Below, in pieces: positions 17,124 through 26,286 of a DNA stretch of 37,303 bases. Numbering within the stretch: position 1 is the stretch's first letter; the number at the start of each line of letters is the position of its first letter. A model generated the notes under the pieces. It was not told the DNA's origin and did not search any database. It saw only the letters and a program-made list of their open reading frames with translations. The DNA is taken from the NCBI GenBank assembly GCA_001775055.1, contig MFBU01000014.1, positions 184,535 through 221,837 on the forward strand, read 5' to 3'. Source of the stretch: Candidatus Curtissbacteria bacterium RIFCSPLOWO2_02_41_11 (lineage in GTDB: Bacteria; Patescibacteriota; Microgenomatia; Curtissbacterales; GWA2-41-24). Position numbers and translations under genes: made by a program.

Positions 17124-18029
17124 ATGGAATTATTGATAAGTGCATCATTTATAGCTTCCTTTTTCGCAGGCGTTGCAGCCTTGTTTGCTCCCTGCTGTGT
17201 CACAGTTCTTCTACCCACATATTTTGCATCAATTTTTAAACAACGCTCAACCATATTCTTAATGACATTTGTCTATTTTTTTGGACTGTTGGTAGTTTTT
17301 CTGCCAATCGGTTTAGGAGCATCTGCTATTACTCAATTATTCAGTACTTATCATAACCTTATTTTTTCCTTGGGTTCTCTATTTTTGATACTCTTAGGAT
17401 TAACCTTAGTTTCTGGAATACAGTTTTCATTACCTGTATTTGTCCATCCACAACTCAAAGGTAGTGGTCTAGGATCCGTCTTCGTCTTAGGGATATTTTC
17501 GGGGATTGCTACGACTTGTTGCGCGCCTGTTTTAGCTGGGGTTATAGCCTTGGCTGCTTTACCCGCCTCATTTTTCTTAGGCGGAGCGTACACTCTTGCC
17601 TATGTTTTAGGTATGGTTATTCCTTTATTTATCCTGAGCGCGCTTCTTGACAAGGGCAAGTTTACCCAGAAGTTTTTCACCTTTAGAAAAACAGTAAGCT
17701 ATAGCTTGTTAGGGAAGAAAATTCGCCTGACACTTTCGAATCTTTTCTCCGGTCTGATGTTTCTGGTACTTGGAGCATTTATTCTTTATTTAGCCTTAAC
17801 CAACAATCTGATAACCCACGCTTCTTACCAAGTAAGCATCAATGTATACCTTACTAAACTAATCCAATTTATCGGAAAGTACACCGGAGTGATTCCAGAA
17901 TCTATTTGGGCTATTATTTTCTTTATTGCATTTCTGACAATTGTCACAATATCAATCAGGCAATTGCTGAAATTAAAAGTAAAAAGCACACCAGGGAAAG
18001 AAGGTGATCAAAGGTTAAAAAACAAGTAA
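17124..18029 (+). CDS. CcdA/DsbD-beta-like thiol transporter
   Basis: 301 aa, multipass; ALFAPCCVTVLLPTYFA and GIATTCCAPVLAGV. Confidence 0.8.
   Translation: MELLISASFIASFFAGVAALFAPCCVTVLLPTYFASIFKQRSTIFLMTFVYFFGLLVVFLPIGLGASAITQLFSTYHNLIFSLGSLFLILLGLTLVSGIQFSLPVFVHPQLKGSGLGSVFVLGIFSGIATTCCAPVLAGVIALAALPASFFLGGAYTLAYVLGMVIPLFILSALLDKGKFTQKFFTFRKTVSYSLLGKKIRLTLSNLFSGLMFLVLGAFILYLALTNNLITHASYQVSINVYLTKLIQFIGKYTGVIPESIWAIIFFIAFLTIVTISIRQLLKLKVKSTPGKEGDQRLKNK
17998..18023 (+). other. Putative -1 programmed ribosomal frameshift site
   Basis: SD-like AAGAAGGTGATC upstream of slippery A_AAA_AAC (18017-18023) in the zero frame (TTA AAA AAC), stop TAA at 18027; -1 frame is the redoxin frame. Confidence 0.65.
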
Positions 18030-18625
18030 TTTTTTGGATAATAGGAGTTGTCCTTTTTGTCTCCGCTGTAGTTGCCGGGGCAATTCTTTTATCCGGTAAA
18101 AGTCAAGAAGAATCAATGGACCACGGTGCACATATTGCAAGTGATGAGGAAAAATTGAACACACTACTCGGCAAGGAAGCGCCCGATTTTACCCTAACAA
18201 GTTATGACGGTAAAAAATTTAACCTTAAAGAACAAAGAGGCAAAAAAGTCGTTTTGTTTTTTACCGAGGGAGCAATGTGTTACCCATCCTGTTGGAACCA
18301 GATAGTAGCTTTCGGTAAAGACAATGCGTTTAACAATGAGGACACAATGGTCCTTAACATCATGGTTGATACTAAAAACGATTGGAAGAAAGCTGTTGAT
18401 AAAATGCCCGAGCTAGGTGCCTCAACCGTCCTTCTTGATTTGACAAAGAATGTTTCAAAAGATTATGGAATGCTTTCACTCCCGTCTTCTATGCATAAAG
18501 GGCAGTACCCGGGACATACTTATTTGATTCTTGATAAGGATGGCATGGTCCGCTTCGTTAGAGATGATCCTCAAATGGCGGTTAGAAATGACGAATTGAA
18601 AGCAGAACTTGCGAAGATAAATTGA
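18023..18625 (+). CDS. Sco-like/AhpC-TSA redoxin with N-terminal TM anchor, probably expressed as a frameshift fusion
   Basis: -1 frame reads QVIFWIIGVVLFVSAVVAGAILLSGKSQEES-MDHGAH...; FFTEGAMCYPSCWNQI (CxxxC) and YPGHTYLILDKDG; first canonical start (ATG 18116) lies after the TM segment. Confidence 0.8.
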   Translation, partial: QVIFWIIGVVLFVSAVVAGAILLSGKSQEESMDHGAHIASDEEKLNTLLGKEAPDFTLTSYDGKKFNLKEQRGKKVVLFFTEGAMCYPSCWNQIVAFGKDNAFNNEDTMVLNIMVDTKNDWKKAVDKMPELGASTVLLDLTKNVSKDYGMLSLPSSMHKGQYPGHTYLILDKDGMVRFVRDDPQMAVRNDELKAELAKIN

Positions 18626-19083
18626 AGAATCTTAACCTAAAAATTATTCAAGGATCAGCCCTAAAGGGACTCTTAGGCACCTCTTTACTTTTAGTATTTT
18701 ATTTCGTAATCGTAACTTCAATCTCCGGTTGGAACTTTGCGCAAGATCAGTTTTTGCGATTCTGGTATTTTATTTTAGTCCTTGCTTTTGGATTCGGAAT
18801 TCAAGTTGGATTTTATAGCTACCTTAAAAGCGCAGTCCACCAGAATGTCTCAGCAAAAGTAGTTGCCACATCAGGCGCAACCTCAACAGCGGCCATGATT
18901 TCCTGCTGCGCTCATTATCTTGCCAACATTTTGCCAATTCTTGGTATCACCGGATTAATTACTCTTATCACTCAGTATCAGATCCAACTATTCTGGGCAG
19001 GCCTGGCCGCAAATCTTACGGGGATTTTGTATATGGCCAATAAAGTTTTTGGCTTTGTTCAAATTACCAGGAGTAAAATTTAG
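18622..19083 (+). CDS. Membrane protein with CC motif, possible heavy-metal transport-like
   Basis: 153 aa; SGATSTAAMISCCAHYLANILPILGITGLI; TTG start overlaps the preceding stop. Confidence 0.6.
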   Translation: MKNLNLKIIQGSALKGLLGTSLLLVFYFVIVTSISGWNFAQDQFLRFWYFILVLAFGFGIQVGFYSYLKSAVHQNVSAKVVATSGATSTAAMISCCAHYLANILPILGITGLITLITQYQIQLFWAGLAANLTGILYMANKVFGFVQITRSKI

Positions 19084-19085
19084 TC

Positions 19086-19580
19086 ATGCGCTTACCAATT
19101 CGCCAAATTGTCATTCTTTTGGGTCTAATAGTCGTCGGAGGTATCCTTCTTTCTATTTTCTTCTTTAAGGATAGATTTCTTGGTAAAAAAAATGATTTGG
19201 TGAATAATAGCACGTCTTCTCCAGGTCTAACCAGTCTGCTGCCACAAATCAATTCAGAAGGCCCAGTTACTATTAAGGTTTCACCAAGAGACCTTTCGCA
19301 ATCGGCGACAAGTTGGAATTTCGAGGTACTTTTGGATACACATTCGCAGAATCTAGACCAGGATTTAGTTAGAACATCAATCTTAATTGATGACACGGAT
19401 AATTGGTTCAAACCGACCGGATGGCAAGCCGTCCCTGCCGGCGAGGTAGAACCACCGCAAGAACATCACCGCCAGGGAGTTTTAAAATTCAAACCAATTT
19501 CTCCAAGACCTAAATCAATCGAACTGAAAATACTCAATATAGGTGATATCAATGAAAGAATTTTTAAATGGGAATTATAA
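19086..19580 (+). CDS. Membrane-anchored protein with conserved EHHRQGVLKF motif
   Basis: 164 aa; N-terminal TM; WNFEVLLDTHSQNLDQDLV...PPQEHHRQGVLKF. Confidence 0.6.
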   Translation: MRLPIRQIVILLGLIVVGGILLSIFFFKDRFLGKKNDLVNNSTSSPGLTSLLPQINSEGPVTIKVSPRDLSQSATSWNFEVLLDTHSQNLDQDLVRTSILIDDTDNWFKPTGWQAVPAGEVEPPQEHHRQGVLKFKPISPRPKSIELKILNIGDINERIFKWEL

Positions 19581-19601
19581 TGAGTTACAATAATTTCGCC
19601 A

Positions 19602-20123
19602 ATGGCAAGAACAATCTCAACAGTTTTAATCTTTGCAGCCGCTTTCGGTTTTGTTGAAGCCGCGGTTGTTGTGTATCTCAGGCACCTTCTGGGAATTGGT
19701 TTTACTCCTCCCCATATCGACCGCAGTGAAATTCTGTTTTTAACCCCCGGTGTTGCCTTCTTGGAGCCTCAGACTGCCGTCAAAATTATTGCCGATACCC
19801 AGATTCTAAATATTGAAAGGATGCGAGAAGCAGCAACGCTTGTCATGCTTGCAACTATTGGAGGGCTTGCTGGCAAAAAATTATTGGATAAAATTGCTTT
19901 CTTCTTTTTAGCTTTCGGTATTTGGGACATTTTTTACTATATCTTTTTGAAATTAACAATCGGCTGGCCAAAGACTTTTGCAGATCTTGATATCTTCTTT
20001 CTCTTACCAACCCCGTGGGTCGGGCCAGTTCTAGTTCCAATAGCCATATCGCTAGTTTTGATTATTGGATCGCTCCTTTATCTGATGCGAAAACAGAGCC
20101 GTGTTAAAATTAACTCAAGGTGA
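19602..20123 (+). CDS. Multipass membrane protein
   Basis: 173 aa; several TM segments. Confidence 0.6.
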   Translation: MARTISTVLIFAAAFGFVEAAVVVYLRHLLGIGFTPPHIDRSEILFLTPGVAFLEPQTAVKIIADTQILNIERMREAATLVMLATIGGLAGKKLLDKIAFFFLAFGIWDIFYYIFLKLTIGWPKTFADLDIFFLLPTPWVGPVLVPIAISLVLIIGSLLYLMRKQSRVKINSR

Positions 20124-20746
20124 GTGTTGCCAAATACTTTTTAGTGATTTTAATCCCCTTAGTAATTATTTTGGGTAATTTCCGATATTTAGTCTTTAAT
20201 TTTGGTTTCTACCAAAGGCTTTATCAAAAAACAGGAGTTTATCAAACCTTCAGCGATCGCGAGATCGCAAATTACGCAACTGACAACCTTTTTGGCTACT
20301 TTCGAGGAAAAAATCAACTCGATCACAATTTTTTCTCAACTCAGGCTAAACTCCACTTGGCAGATGTCAAAAACATCCTTAAATTAACATCCAGCTTATT
20401 TTACCTGTCTTTGACGACAGTACTGACGATTTCAATCGTTCTTGTTTTTAAAAAACAATATAGAAATCTTGCCACATCATTTTTTATCTCATCAGTCGTC
20501 ACTTTGATTTTTATGGCACTTTTAGCTTTAGGTCTGTCACGGTCATTCGATTTGATATTCGTTAAGTTCCATCAAGTTGCCTTCAATAACAACTTGTGGC
20601 TATTTTCCGTGGATGATAATTTGATAAGACTTTTTCCGCAACAATTCTTTATTTTATTCGCCAACTCGCTTGCTTCAAATATAATCTTTTCTTCCGCCTT
20701 TATTGCACTGGTATCAGCCATACTCGTTAAAAAAGTACCGAAATGA
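20120..20746 (+). CDS. DUF1461/TIGR01906-like membrane protein
   Basis: 208 aa; FSDREIANYATDNLFGYFRG, HLADVKNILKL, FHQVAFNNNLWLF. Confidence 0.75.
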   Translation: MSVAKYFLVILIPLVIILGNFRYLVFNFGFYQRLYQKTGVYQTFSDREIANYATDNLFGYFRGKNQLDHNFFSTQAKLHLADVKNILKLTSSLFYLSLTTVLTISIVLVFKKQYRNLATSFFISSVVTLIFMALLALGLSRSFDLIFVKFHQVAFNNNLWLFSVDDNLIRLFPQQFFILFANSLASNIIFSSAFIALVSAILVKKVPK

Positions 20747-21501
20747 TTCCAAGAGAAATCTTACTTGGTCCTGTTACGATTCATCTATATGGTTTGATTA
20801 TCACCATGGCTATTTTTCTGGGATGGTTTTTGGCCAAAAAAAGAGCCCACTTTTATGAAATTTCCAAAGCAATTTTTGATGACCCGATTCTTCTAGTTCC
20901 CTTAGTTTTGGCAATTGTCGGTGCGCGACTTTATCATGTAGTAGATTTCTGGGATTATTATTCGCAGAATTGGAATAAAATTTTTGAGATTTGGAATGGA
21001 GGATTGGGTATCTGGGGAGCGCTTGTAGGCGCTGTTTTGGGTTTTTATCTAATTTCCAAAATTAAAAAAATTGATTTGGCAAGTATCCTTGATTTAGCAT
21101 CTCCTTCCTTACTCTTAGGTCAAGCTCTTGGGCGCTTTGGTAACTTTATCAATCAGGAAGGCTTTGGTCCGCCAACAAATTTACCATGGGGTATCTATAT
21201 TGGCCCCGAGAATAGACCTTCTCAATTTATCAACTCCACCAGCTTCCACCCGACCTTTTTTTATGAAGCAATTTTGGATTTTATTTTTTTCTTGACTCTT
21301 TTATTTTTGAGTCAAAAGTTAAAGGTCAAAGGCCAAGTGTTTGCACTGTATCTTATTTTTTACTCTGCTACTCGCTTTATTGCCGAGTTTTGGCGCATTG
21401 ATACTTGGGTGATAGGGGATATTAAAATTGCCCATGTTATCTCAATCCTCGCTTTTCTTTTAGGTATTAGACTTTTTATCTTGCAAAATCGAAGGGCTTG
21501 A
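20743..21501 (+). CDS. lgt: Prolipoprotein diacylglyceryl transferase
   Basis: VGARLYHVVDFWDYY, GGLGIWGALVG, GQALGRFGNFINQEGFG. Confidence 0.92.
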   Translation: MIPREILLGPVTIHLYGLIITMAIFLGWFLAKKRAHFYEISKAIFDDPILLVPLVLAIVGARLYHVVDFWDYYSQNWNKIFEIWNGGLGIWGALVGAVLGFYLISKIKKIDLASILDLASPSLLLGQALGRFGNFINQEGFGPPTNLPWGIYIGPENRPSQFINSTSFHPTFFYEAILDFIFFLTLLFLSQKLKVKGQVFALYLIFYSATRFIAEFWRIDTWVIGDIKIAHVISILAFLLGIRLFILQNRRA

Positions 21502-21535
21502 CATAACTTAGCACTCGTGGTATTCTGACTGCTAA
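21498..21535 (+). promoter_or_regulatory. lon promoter with CIRCE-like (HrcA) operator
   Basis: TTGACA-N17-TATTCT (21498-21526); TTAGCACTC-N10-GACTGCTAA (21508-21535) versus CIRCE TTAGCACTC-N9-GAGTGCTAA. Confidence 0.65.
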
Positions 21536-21615
21536 TTAAGTCTGACTTGGCTAACCCTAAAGAGATCCGGTATGGTCTTATAGACATACTTGGTACAATA
21601 TACGGTAGAGTATCT

Positions 21616-21716
21616 ATATCAGCAAAGCTTTAAATTATTGTACTTAAGAAAAATTTATGGAAGCTTTCTGATATTTTTCAAAAACTTAATTATTACAATT
21701 AAGTTAGGAAGTTTTT
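21616..21716 (+). promoter_or_regulatory. Structured lon 5' leader: long hairpin, then two mutually exclusive stems over the SD
   Basis: ATATCAGcAAAGCTTTAAATT/AATTTAtggAAGCTTTCTGATAT (21616-21674); AACTTAATT/AATTAAGTT (21683-21705) versus AAAAACTT/AAGTTTTT (21680-21687/21709-21716). Confidence 0.6.
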
Positions 21717-21721
21717 AAAAA

Positions 21722-24142
21722 ATGGCCATTTTCTTAGAACAACAAAAACCAAGACTTAAAAACGAAATCCCTATTGTTCCACTTAGGGACACAGTCGTTT
21801 TTCCTTCATCGATGGTTCCTATTACCGTTGGCAGACCCAAAGTCAAGCTCGGCTTAGATAGTGCTTGGGCAAGTGACAGACTTTGCGTTTTTGTCGCCCA
21901 GAAAAATCCCCGAATTGAAAATCCCGCCCCTAATGATATTTATTCTGTCGGTACTGTCGGTTTAATAAGACGACTTTGGAAAGTTGATAATGAATATAAC
22001 TTAGCAGTCGAGGGTTTAAGTAGGGTTTATCTTAAAGAATTCAGCCAAATCGATCCCTATATTGCGGTTAGGGTTGAAGAAATACCAGAACTTACCCAAA
22101 AAACCGAAGAAATTGAAGCTCTTTTTAGAAATACTTTAACCAAAATTAAAAGATACGGCGAACTGGGCGGGATTTTAACTCTTGAATCTTCAATTCATAT
22201 TTTTTCAACTGACGATCCTAATCAACTGGTAAATATTATTGCTGCCTCAATTGATCTTAAAACCCAAGACAAACAGCAAATTCTTGAGATGGTAGATACT
22301 AAGGCAAGATTGGAACGGCTTTCGGATTTATTAACCCGTGAAATTAGAATTCTGGAAATATCTTCAAAGATTGATACTGAAACTCAAGAAAGAGTCGGCC
22401 GGGTAACCAAAGAAGCAATTCTTCGCGAAAAAATGAAATCGATTGAAAAGGAATTAGGCGAAGATGAAGACGGCAGAGAGATTTCCGAATTTCGCAAAAA
22501 GATTAAAGTCGCCGGTATGCCGCAGGAGGTCAGGACCAAAGCGGATAGGGAACTAGACAGACTTGCCAAAATGTCATCTTACAATCCGGAATCCTCATAT
22601 ATTCGCACGTACCTGGAATGGTTGGTAGATTTACCATGGCAGATTAAGGATAAAAAGACTGCCGATGTCGATTTTGCAGCTAAGGTTTTAGAAGAAGATC
22701 ATTATGGTTTGCCAAAAGCCAAAGAAAGAATTTTAGAATATCTGGCTGTTCATAAATTGGTTGGCAAAATTAAGGGACCGATACTTTGTTTTGTCGGGCC
22801 GCCCGGAACCGGTAAAACTTCAATCGGCAAATCGATTGCCAGAGCGCTTTCGCGCAAGTTTATTAGAGTTTCCTTGGGAGGTATTCATGACGAAGCAGAA
22901 ATCCGAGGCCACAGACGTACTTATGTCGGTGCACTACCGGGAAGGATTATTCAGGGAATTAAAAATGCCGGAACTAAAAATCCGGTGTTTATGCTTGACG
23001 AGATTGATAAAGTCGGTACGGATTTTCGCGGCGATCCGTCGTCAGCTCTTCTTGAAGCACTTGATCCGGAGCAAAATAATTCATTCTCCGATCATTATCT
23101 GGAAGTTGCATATGATCTTTCCGATGTGATGTTTATTACTACTGCCAACATTTTGGATACTATTCCACCGGCACTTCGCGACCGTTTGGAAGTAATTAGC
23201 TTTCCGGGTTATACCGAGGAAGAAAAGTTTCACATAGCTAAGCAATTTCTTATCCCAAAACAACTGGAGGCGCATGGGCTTTCAAAAGAAAAAATAGAAC
23301 TTTCAGATAGCGCTATTAAAGAAATTATTGCACATTACACTAGAGAAGCCGGCGTCAGAGAACTGGAAAGAGAAATTGCAGCCATACTGCGCAAAGTTGC
23401 TAAGAAATTTGCATCACATGCCAAGCAAAAGAAGATCAAAATTATCCCCAAACAGCTTCATAGCTATCTTGGTCCTCACAAATTCTCCAAAACGCTTGCC
23501 GAGACGCACGACGAAGTTGGTATGTCTACAGGACTTTCAGTCACTTCGGCAGGAGGCGAACTGATTTTTGTTGAAGTTACACTGATGCCGGGCAAAGGTC
23601 ATTTAATACTTACCGGCCAGCTTGGCGATGTGATGAAGGAGTCTGCTCAGGCAGCGCTTTCTTATGTCAAATCAAGAGCAAAGTTCTTAGGTCTTAGGGA
23701 TAATTTTGCCGCCAAAATCGATGTCCATATCCATGTCCCCGAAGGTGCTGTTCCTAAAGAAGGACCATCCGCGGGAATTGCTATCACCACCGCTTTAGTT
23801 TCCGCTCTTACTAAAATTCCAGTCAGGCGCGAGGTAGGAATGACTGGGGAAGTGACGCTTCGCGGCAGGGTTTTGGAAATTGGCGGGGTTAAAGAAAAAG
23901 TTTTAGCTGCTCACAGAGCAGGTTTAACAACCATTATCTTGCCAAAAGCCAATGCCAAGGACTTGGAAGAAATTCCTAAAAATGTCAAAAAGGACATGCA
24001 GTTTATTCTGGCGGAACATATGGATGAGGTTTTAAAAGTTGGTTTAACTCACGCCCTTCCGAAAGAAAAAACGAAAGAGCAAATTTTGAAAAAGAAAGAA
24101 AAGATTCTCGGGATTTACTCACCTCCGCCGATAGCAAGTTAA
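21722..24142 (+). CDS. lon: ATP-dependent protease Lon
   Basis: 806 aa; N-terminal substrate domain, GPPGTGKTSIGKS Walker A, catalytic PKEGPSAG. Confidence 0.96.
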   Translation: MAIFLEQQKPRLKNEIPIVPLRDTVVFPSSMVPITVGRPKVKLGLDSAWASDRLCVFVAQKNPRIENPAPNDIYSVGTVGLIRRLWKVDNEYNLAVEGLSRVYLKEFSQIDPYIAVRVEEIPELTQKTEEIEALFRNTLTKIKRYGELGGILTLESSIHIFSTDDPNQLVNIIAASIDLKTQDKQQILEMVDTKARLERLSDLLTREIRILEISSKIDTETQERVGRVTKEAILREKMKSIEKELGEDEDGREISEFRKKIKVAGMPQEVRTKADRELDRLAKMSSYNPESSYIRTYLEWLVDLPWQIKDKKTADVDFAAKVLEEDHYGLPKAKERILEYLAVHKLVGKIKGPILCFVGPPGTGKTSIGKSIARALSRKFIRVSLGGIHDEAEIRGHRRTYVGALPGRIIQGIKNAGTKNPVFMLDEIDKVGTDFRGDPSSALLEALDPEQNNSFSDHYLEVAYDLSDVMFITTANILDTIPPALRDRLEVISFPGYTEEEKFHIAKQFLIPKQLEAHGLSKEKIELSDSAIKEIIAHYTREAGVRELEREIAAILRKVAKKFASHAKQKKIKIIPKQLHSYLGPHKFSKTLAETHDEVGMSTGLSVTSAGGELIFVEVTLMPGKGHLILTGQLGDVMKESAQAALSYVKSRAKFLGLRDNFAAKIDVHIHVPEGAVPKEGPSAGIAITTALVSALTKIPVRREVGMTGEVTLRGRVLEIGGVKEKVLAAHRAGLTTIILPKANAKDLEEIPKNVKKDMQFILAEHMDEVLKVGLTHALPKEKTKEQILKKKEKILGIYSPPPIAS

Positions 24143-24213
24143 AATTTTTGAGGAATTAGCGCTTGCAAAAATTCCCTAAAATTTGTATTATTCCCAGCAA
24201 AGCTTTGCCCATC

Positions 24214-24219
24214 TAAAAT
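24214..24219 (+). promoter_or_regulatory. -10 TAAAAT 6 nt before the PPase GTG start
   Basis: TAAAAT-attacg-GTG(24226). Confidence 0.45.
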
Positions 24220-24225
24220 ATTACG

Positions 24226-26241
24226 GTGGATTTCTTAAACATTAACCCCACTTTCGCCCTGCCTTTTGCACTAGCTTGCTCAACAGCGGCTATTTTGTAT
24301 GGGGTTTTTACTTCATTTAGAATAGTTTCCCAAGATGCCGGGTCAGTTAAAATGCGCCAAATCGCAGATGCCATAGCCGAAGGCGCAACCGCTTATTTAA
24401 CACGCCAGTATTCGGTTATTGCGATTGTTGCCGTAATTATTTTTGTAATAATCTGGTTAGTGCTTTCTCTTGAAATTGCCATTGGTTTTGCTATCGGTGC
24501 AGCTGCTTCTGCAATTTGCGGTTTTATCGGTATGAATATATCAATTAGGGCAAATGTAAGAACAGCCCAAGCTGCCAAGAAAGGTTTAAAAGAAGCACTT
24601 TCTCTTGCTTTTGCCGGTGGTTCTGTCACCGGCTTTTTGGTTGTGGGCTTAGCTCTGCTTTCTGTTTCCGGTTATTTCGGAGTAACCGGCAACTTAAACG
24701 GATTGGTTGGATTAGGATTTGGCGGCTCTTTAATTTCGATATTTGCAAGACTTGGGGGAGGTATTTACACCAAGGGAGCTGATGTCGGTGCGGATCTGGT
24801 TGGTAAAACCGAGGTAGGCATTCCCGAAGACGATCCCCGCAATCCGGCGACCATTGCCGATAATGTCGGCGATAATGTCGGCGACTGCGCCGGCATGGCA
24901 GCCGATCTTTTTGAAACGTATGCGGTGACCCTAGTTGCAGCCATGCTTTTAGGATCATTTATCTTTCCGAATAGTATTGGCGCCATTGTTTACCCGATGA
25001 CCTTAGGCGCAATTGCCATTATTGCAACGATTATCGCATCGCTGTTTGTAAAACTTCCCAGAAATAAAAGCATTATGGGAGCTTTGTATGTCGGTCTGAT
25101 TATTGCAGCAGCCCTATCTGGTCTTGCCTTTTATCCGGTGACAATTTTATTAATGAATGCTAACGGTTCATACGATCCATTCAATATTTATCTGGCCTCA
25201 CTTATTGGAATTTTAGTAACAATTTCTATTGTTCTGATAACCGAGTTTTATACTTCCACAAAATTCAAAACCGTTCAAAATATTGCCAAGGCTGCAACAA
25301 CCGGCCACGCCACAAACATAATTGCCGGTCTTGCTTATTCTCTCCGGTCGACATTTTGGCCGATAATCGTAATTTGTGCCGGGATTTTAATTTCATATTC
25401 GCTAGCCAGTCTTTATGGAATTGCCGTTGCTGCTGTTTCGATGCTTTCTTTAACCGGCATCATTGTGGCAATAGATGCTTATGGCCCCATCACCGATAAC
25501 GCCGGCGGAATTGCCGAGATGGCTAATTTACCAAAAAAGATCAGAAATATTACCGATAGTCTTGACGCGGTTGGTAATACGACAAAAGCCGTTACTAAAG
25601 GTTATGCGATTGCTTCTGCAGCGCTGGCTGCCCTAGTACTTTTTGCTGCTTACTCCCAGGAATTAATTGCCCATGGTTCATTTGTCGAATTTACTCTTTC
25701 GGACCCTAAGGTTTTAATTGGACTTTTAATTGGTGCTTCACTGCCTTTTCTTTTTGCTTCATATGCTTTGGAAGCAGTTGGCATTGCCGGAGCGGCGGTT
25801 GTTGATGAAGTTAGACGCCAATTTCGCCAGTTCCCTGGAATTTTGACTGGTCGCACAAGACCCCAGTACGACAAGGCTGTGGATATCGTAACCAAAAAAG
25901 CCCTCAAACTAATGGTGACACCAGCGCTTATTCCCCTTATTGCACCGGTTCTAGTCGGTTTTACTCTCGGCACACAAGCTCTTGGCGGATTACTGATAGG
26001 TTCGATAGTTTCCGGAGTTTTTGTGGCAATTTCCATGACCACCGGTGGTGCTGCTTGGGATAATGCCAAAAAGTTTATTGAAGCCGGCAATTTTGGCGGT
26101 AAAGGTTCAGATGCCCACAAAGCCGCAATTACCGGAGATACGGTTGGAGATCCTTATAAGGATACTGCCGGGCCTGCAATAAATCCGATGATCAAAATCA
26201 TCAACATTGTTGCACTCCTTTTAATCCCGTTATTAGTTTAG
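24226..26241 (+). CDS. hppA: Membrane-bound proton-translocating pyrophosphatase (K+-independent type)
   Basis: 671 aa; [53 protein letters not shown] (Lys). Confidence 0.95.
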   Translation: MDFLNINPTFALPFALACSTAAILYGVFTSFRIVSQDAGSVKMRQIADAIAEGATAYLTRQYSVIAIVAVIIFVIIWLVLSLEIAIGFAIGAAASAICGFIGMNISIRANVRTAQAAKKGLKEALSLAFAGGSVTGFLVVGLALLSVSGYFGVTGNLNGLVGLGFGGSLISIFARLGGGIYTKGADVGADLVGKTEVGIPEDDPRNPATIADNVGDNVGDCAGMAADLFETYAVTLVAAMLLGSFIFPNSIGAIVYPMTLGAIAIIATIIASLFVKLPRNKSIMGALYVGLIIAAALSGLAFYPVTILLMNANGSYDPFNIYLASLIGILVTISIVLITEFYTSTKFKTVQNIAKAATTGHATNIIAGLAYSLRSTFWPIIVICAGILISYSLASLYGIAVAAVSMLSLTGIIVAIDAYGPITDNAGGIAEMANLPKKIRNITDSLDAVGNTTKAVTKGYAIASAALAALVLFAAYSQELIAHGSFVEFTLSDPKVLIGLLIGASLPFLFASYALEAVGIAGAAVVDEVRRQFRQFPGILTGRTRPQYDKAVDIVTKKALKLMVTPALIPLIAPVLVGFTLGTQALGGLLIGSIVSGVFVAISMTTGGAAWDNAKKFIEAGNFGGKGSDAHKAAITGDTVGDPYKDTAGPAINPMIKIINIVALLLIPLLV

Positions 26242-26265
26242 GGAAAAACTAGACCCTAGACGCTA

Positions 26266-26286
26266 ATTTACTAGTCACTAGTAAAT
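26266..26286. terminator. Perfect palindrome between convergent genes
   Basis: ATTTACTAG-TCA-CTAGTAAAT; overlaps the stop codon of the minus-strand gene; no clear U-tract. Confidence 0.45.

Noticed and set aside
25650-26120. 156-aa minus-strand ORF
   Set aside because: Antisense shadow of the pyrophosphatase; composition reflects the opposite strand's codon bias.
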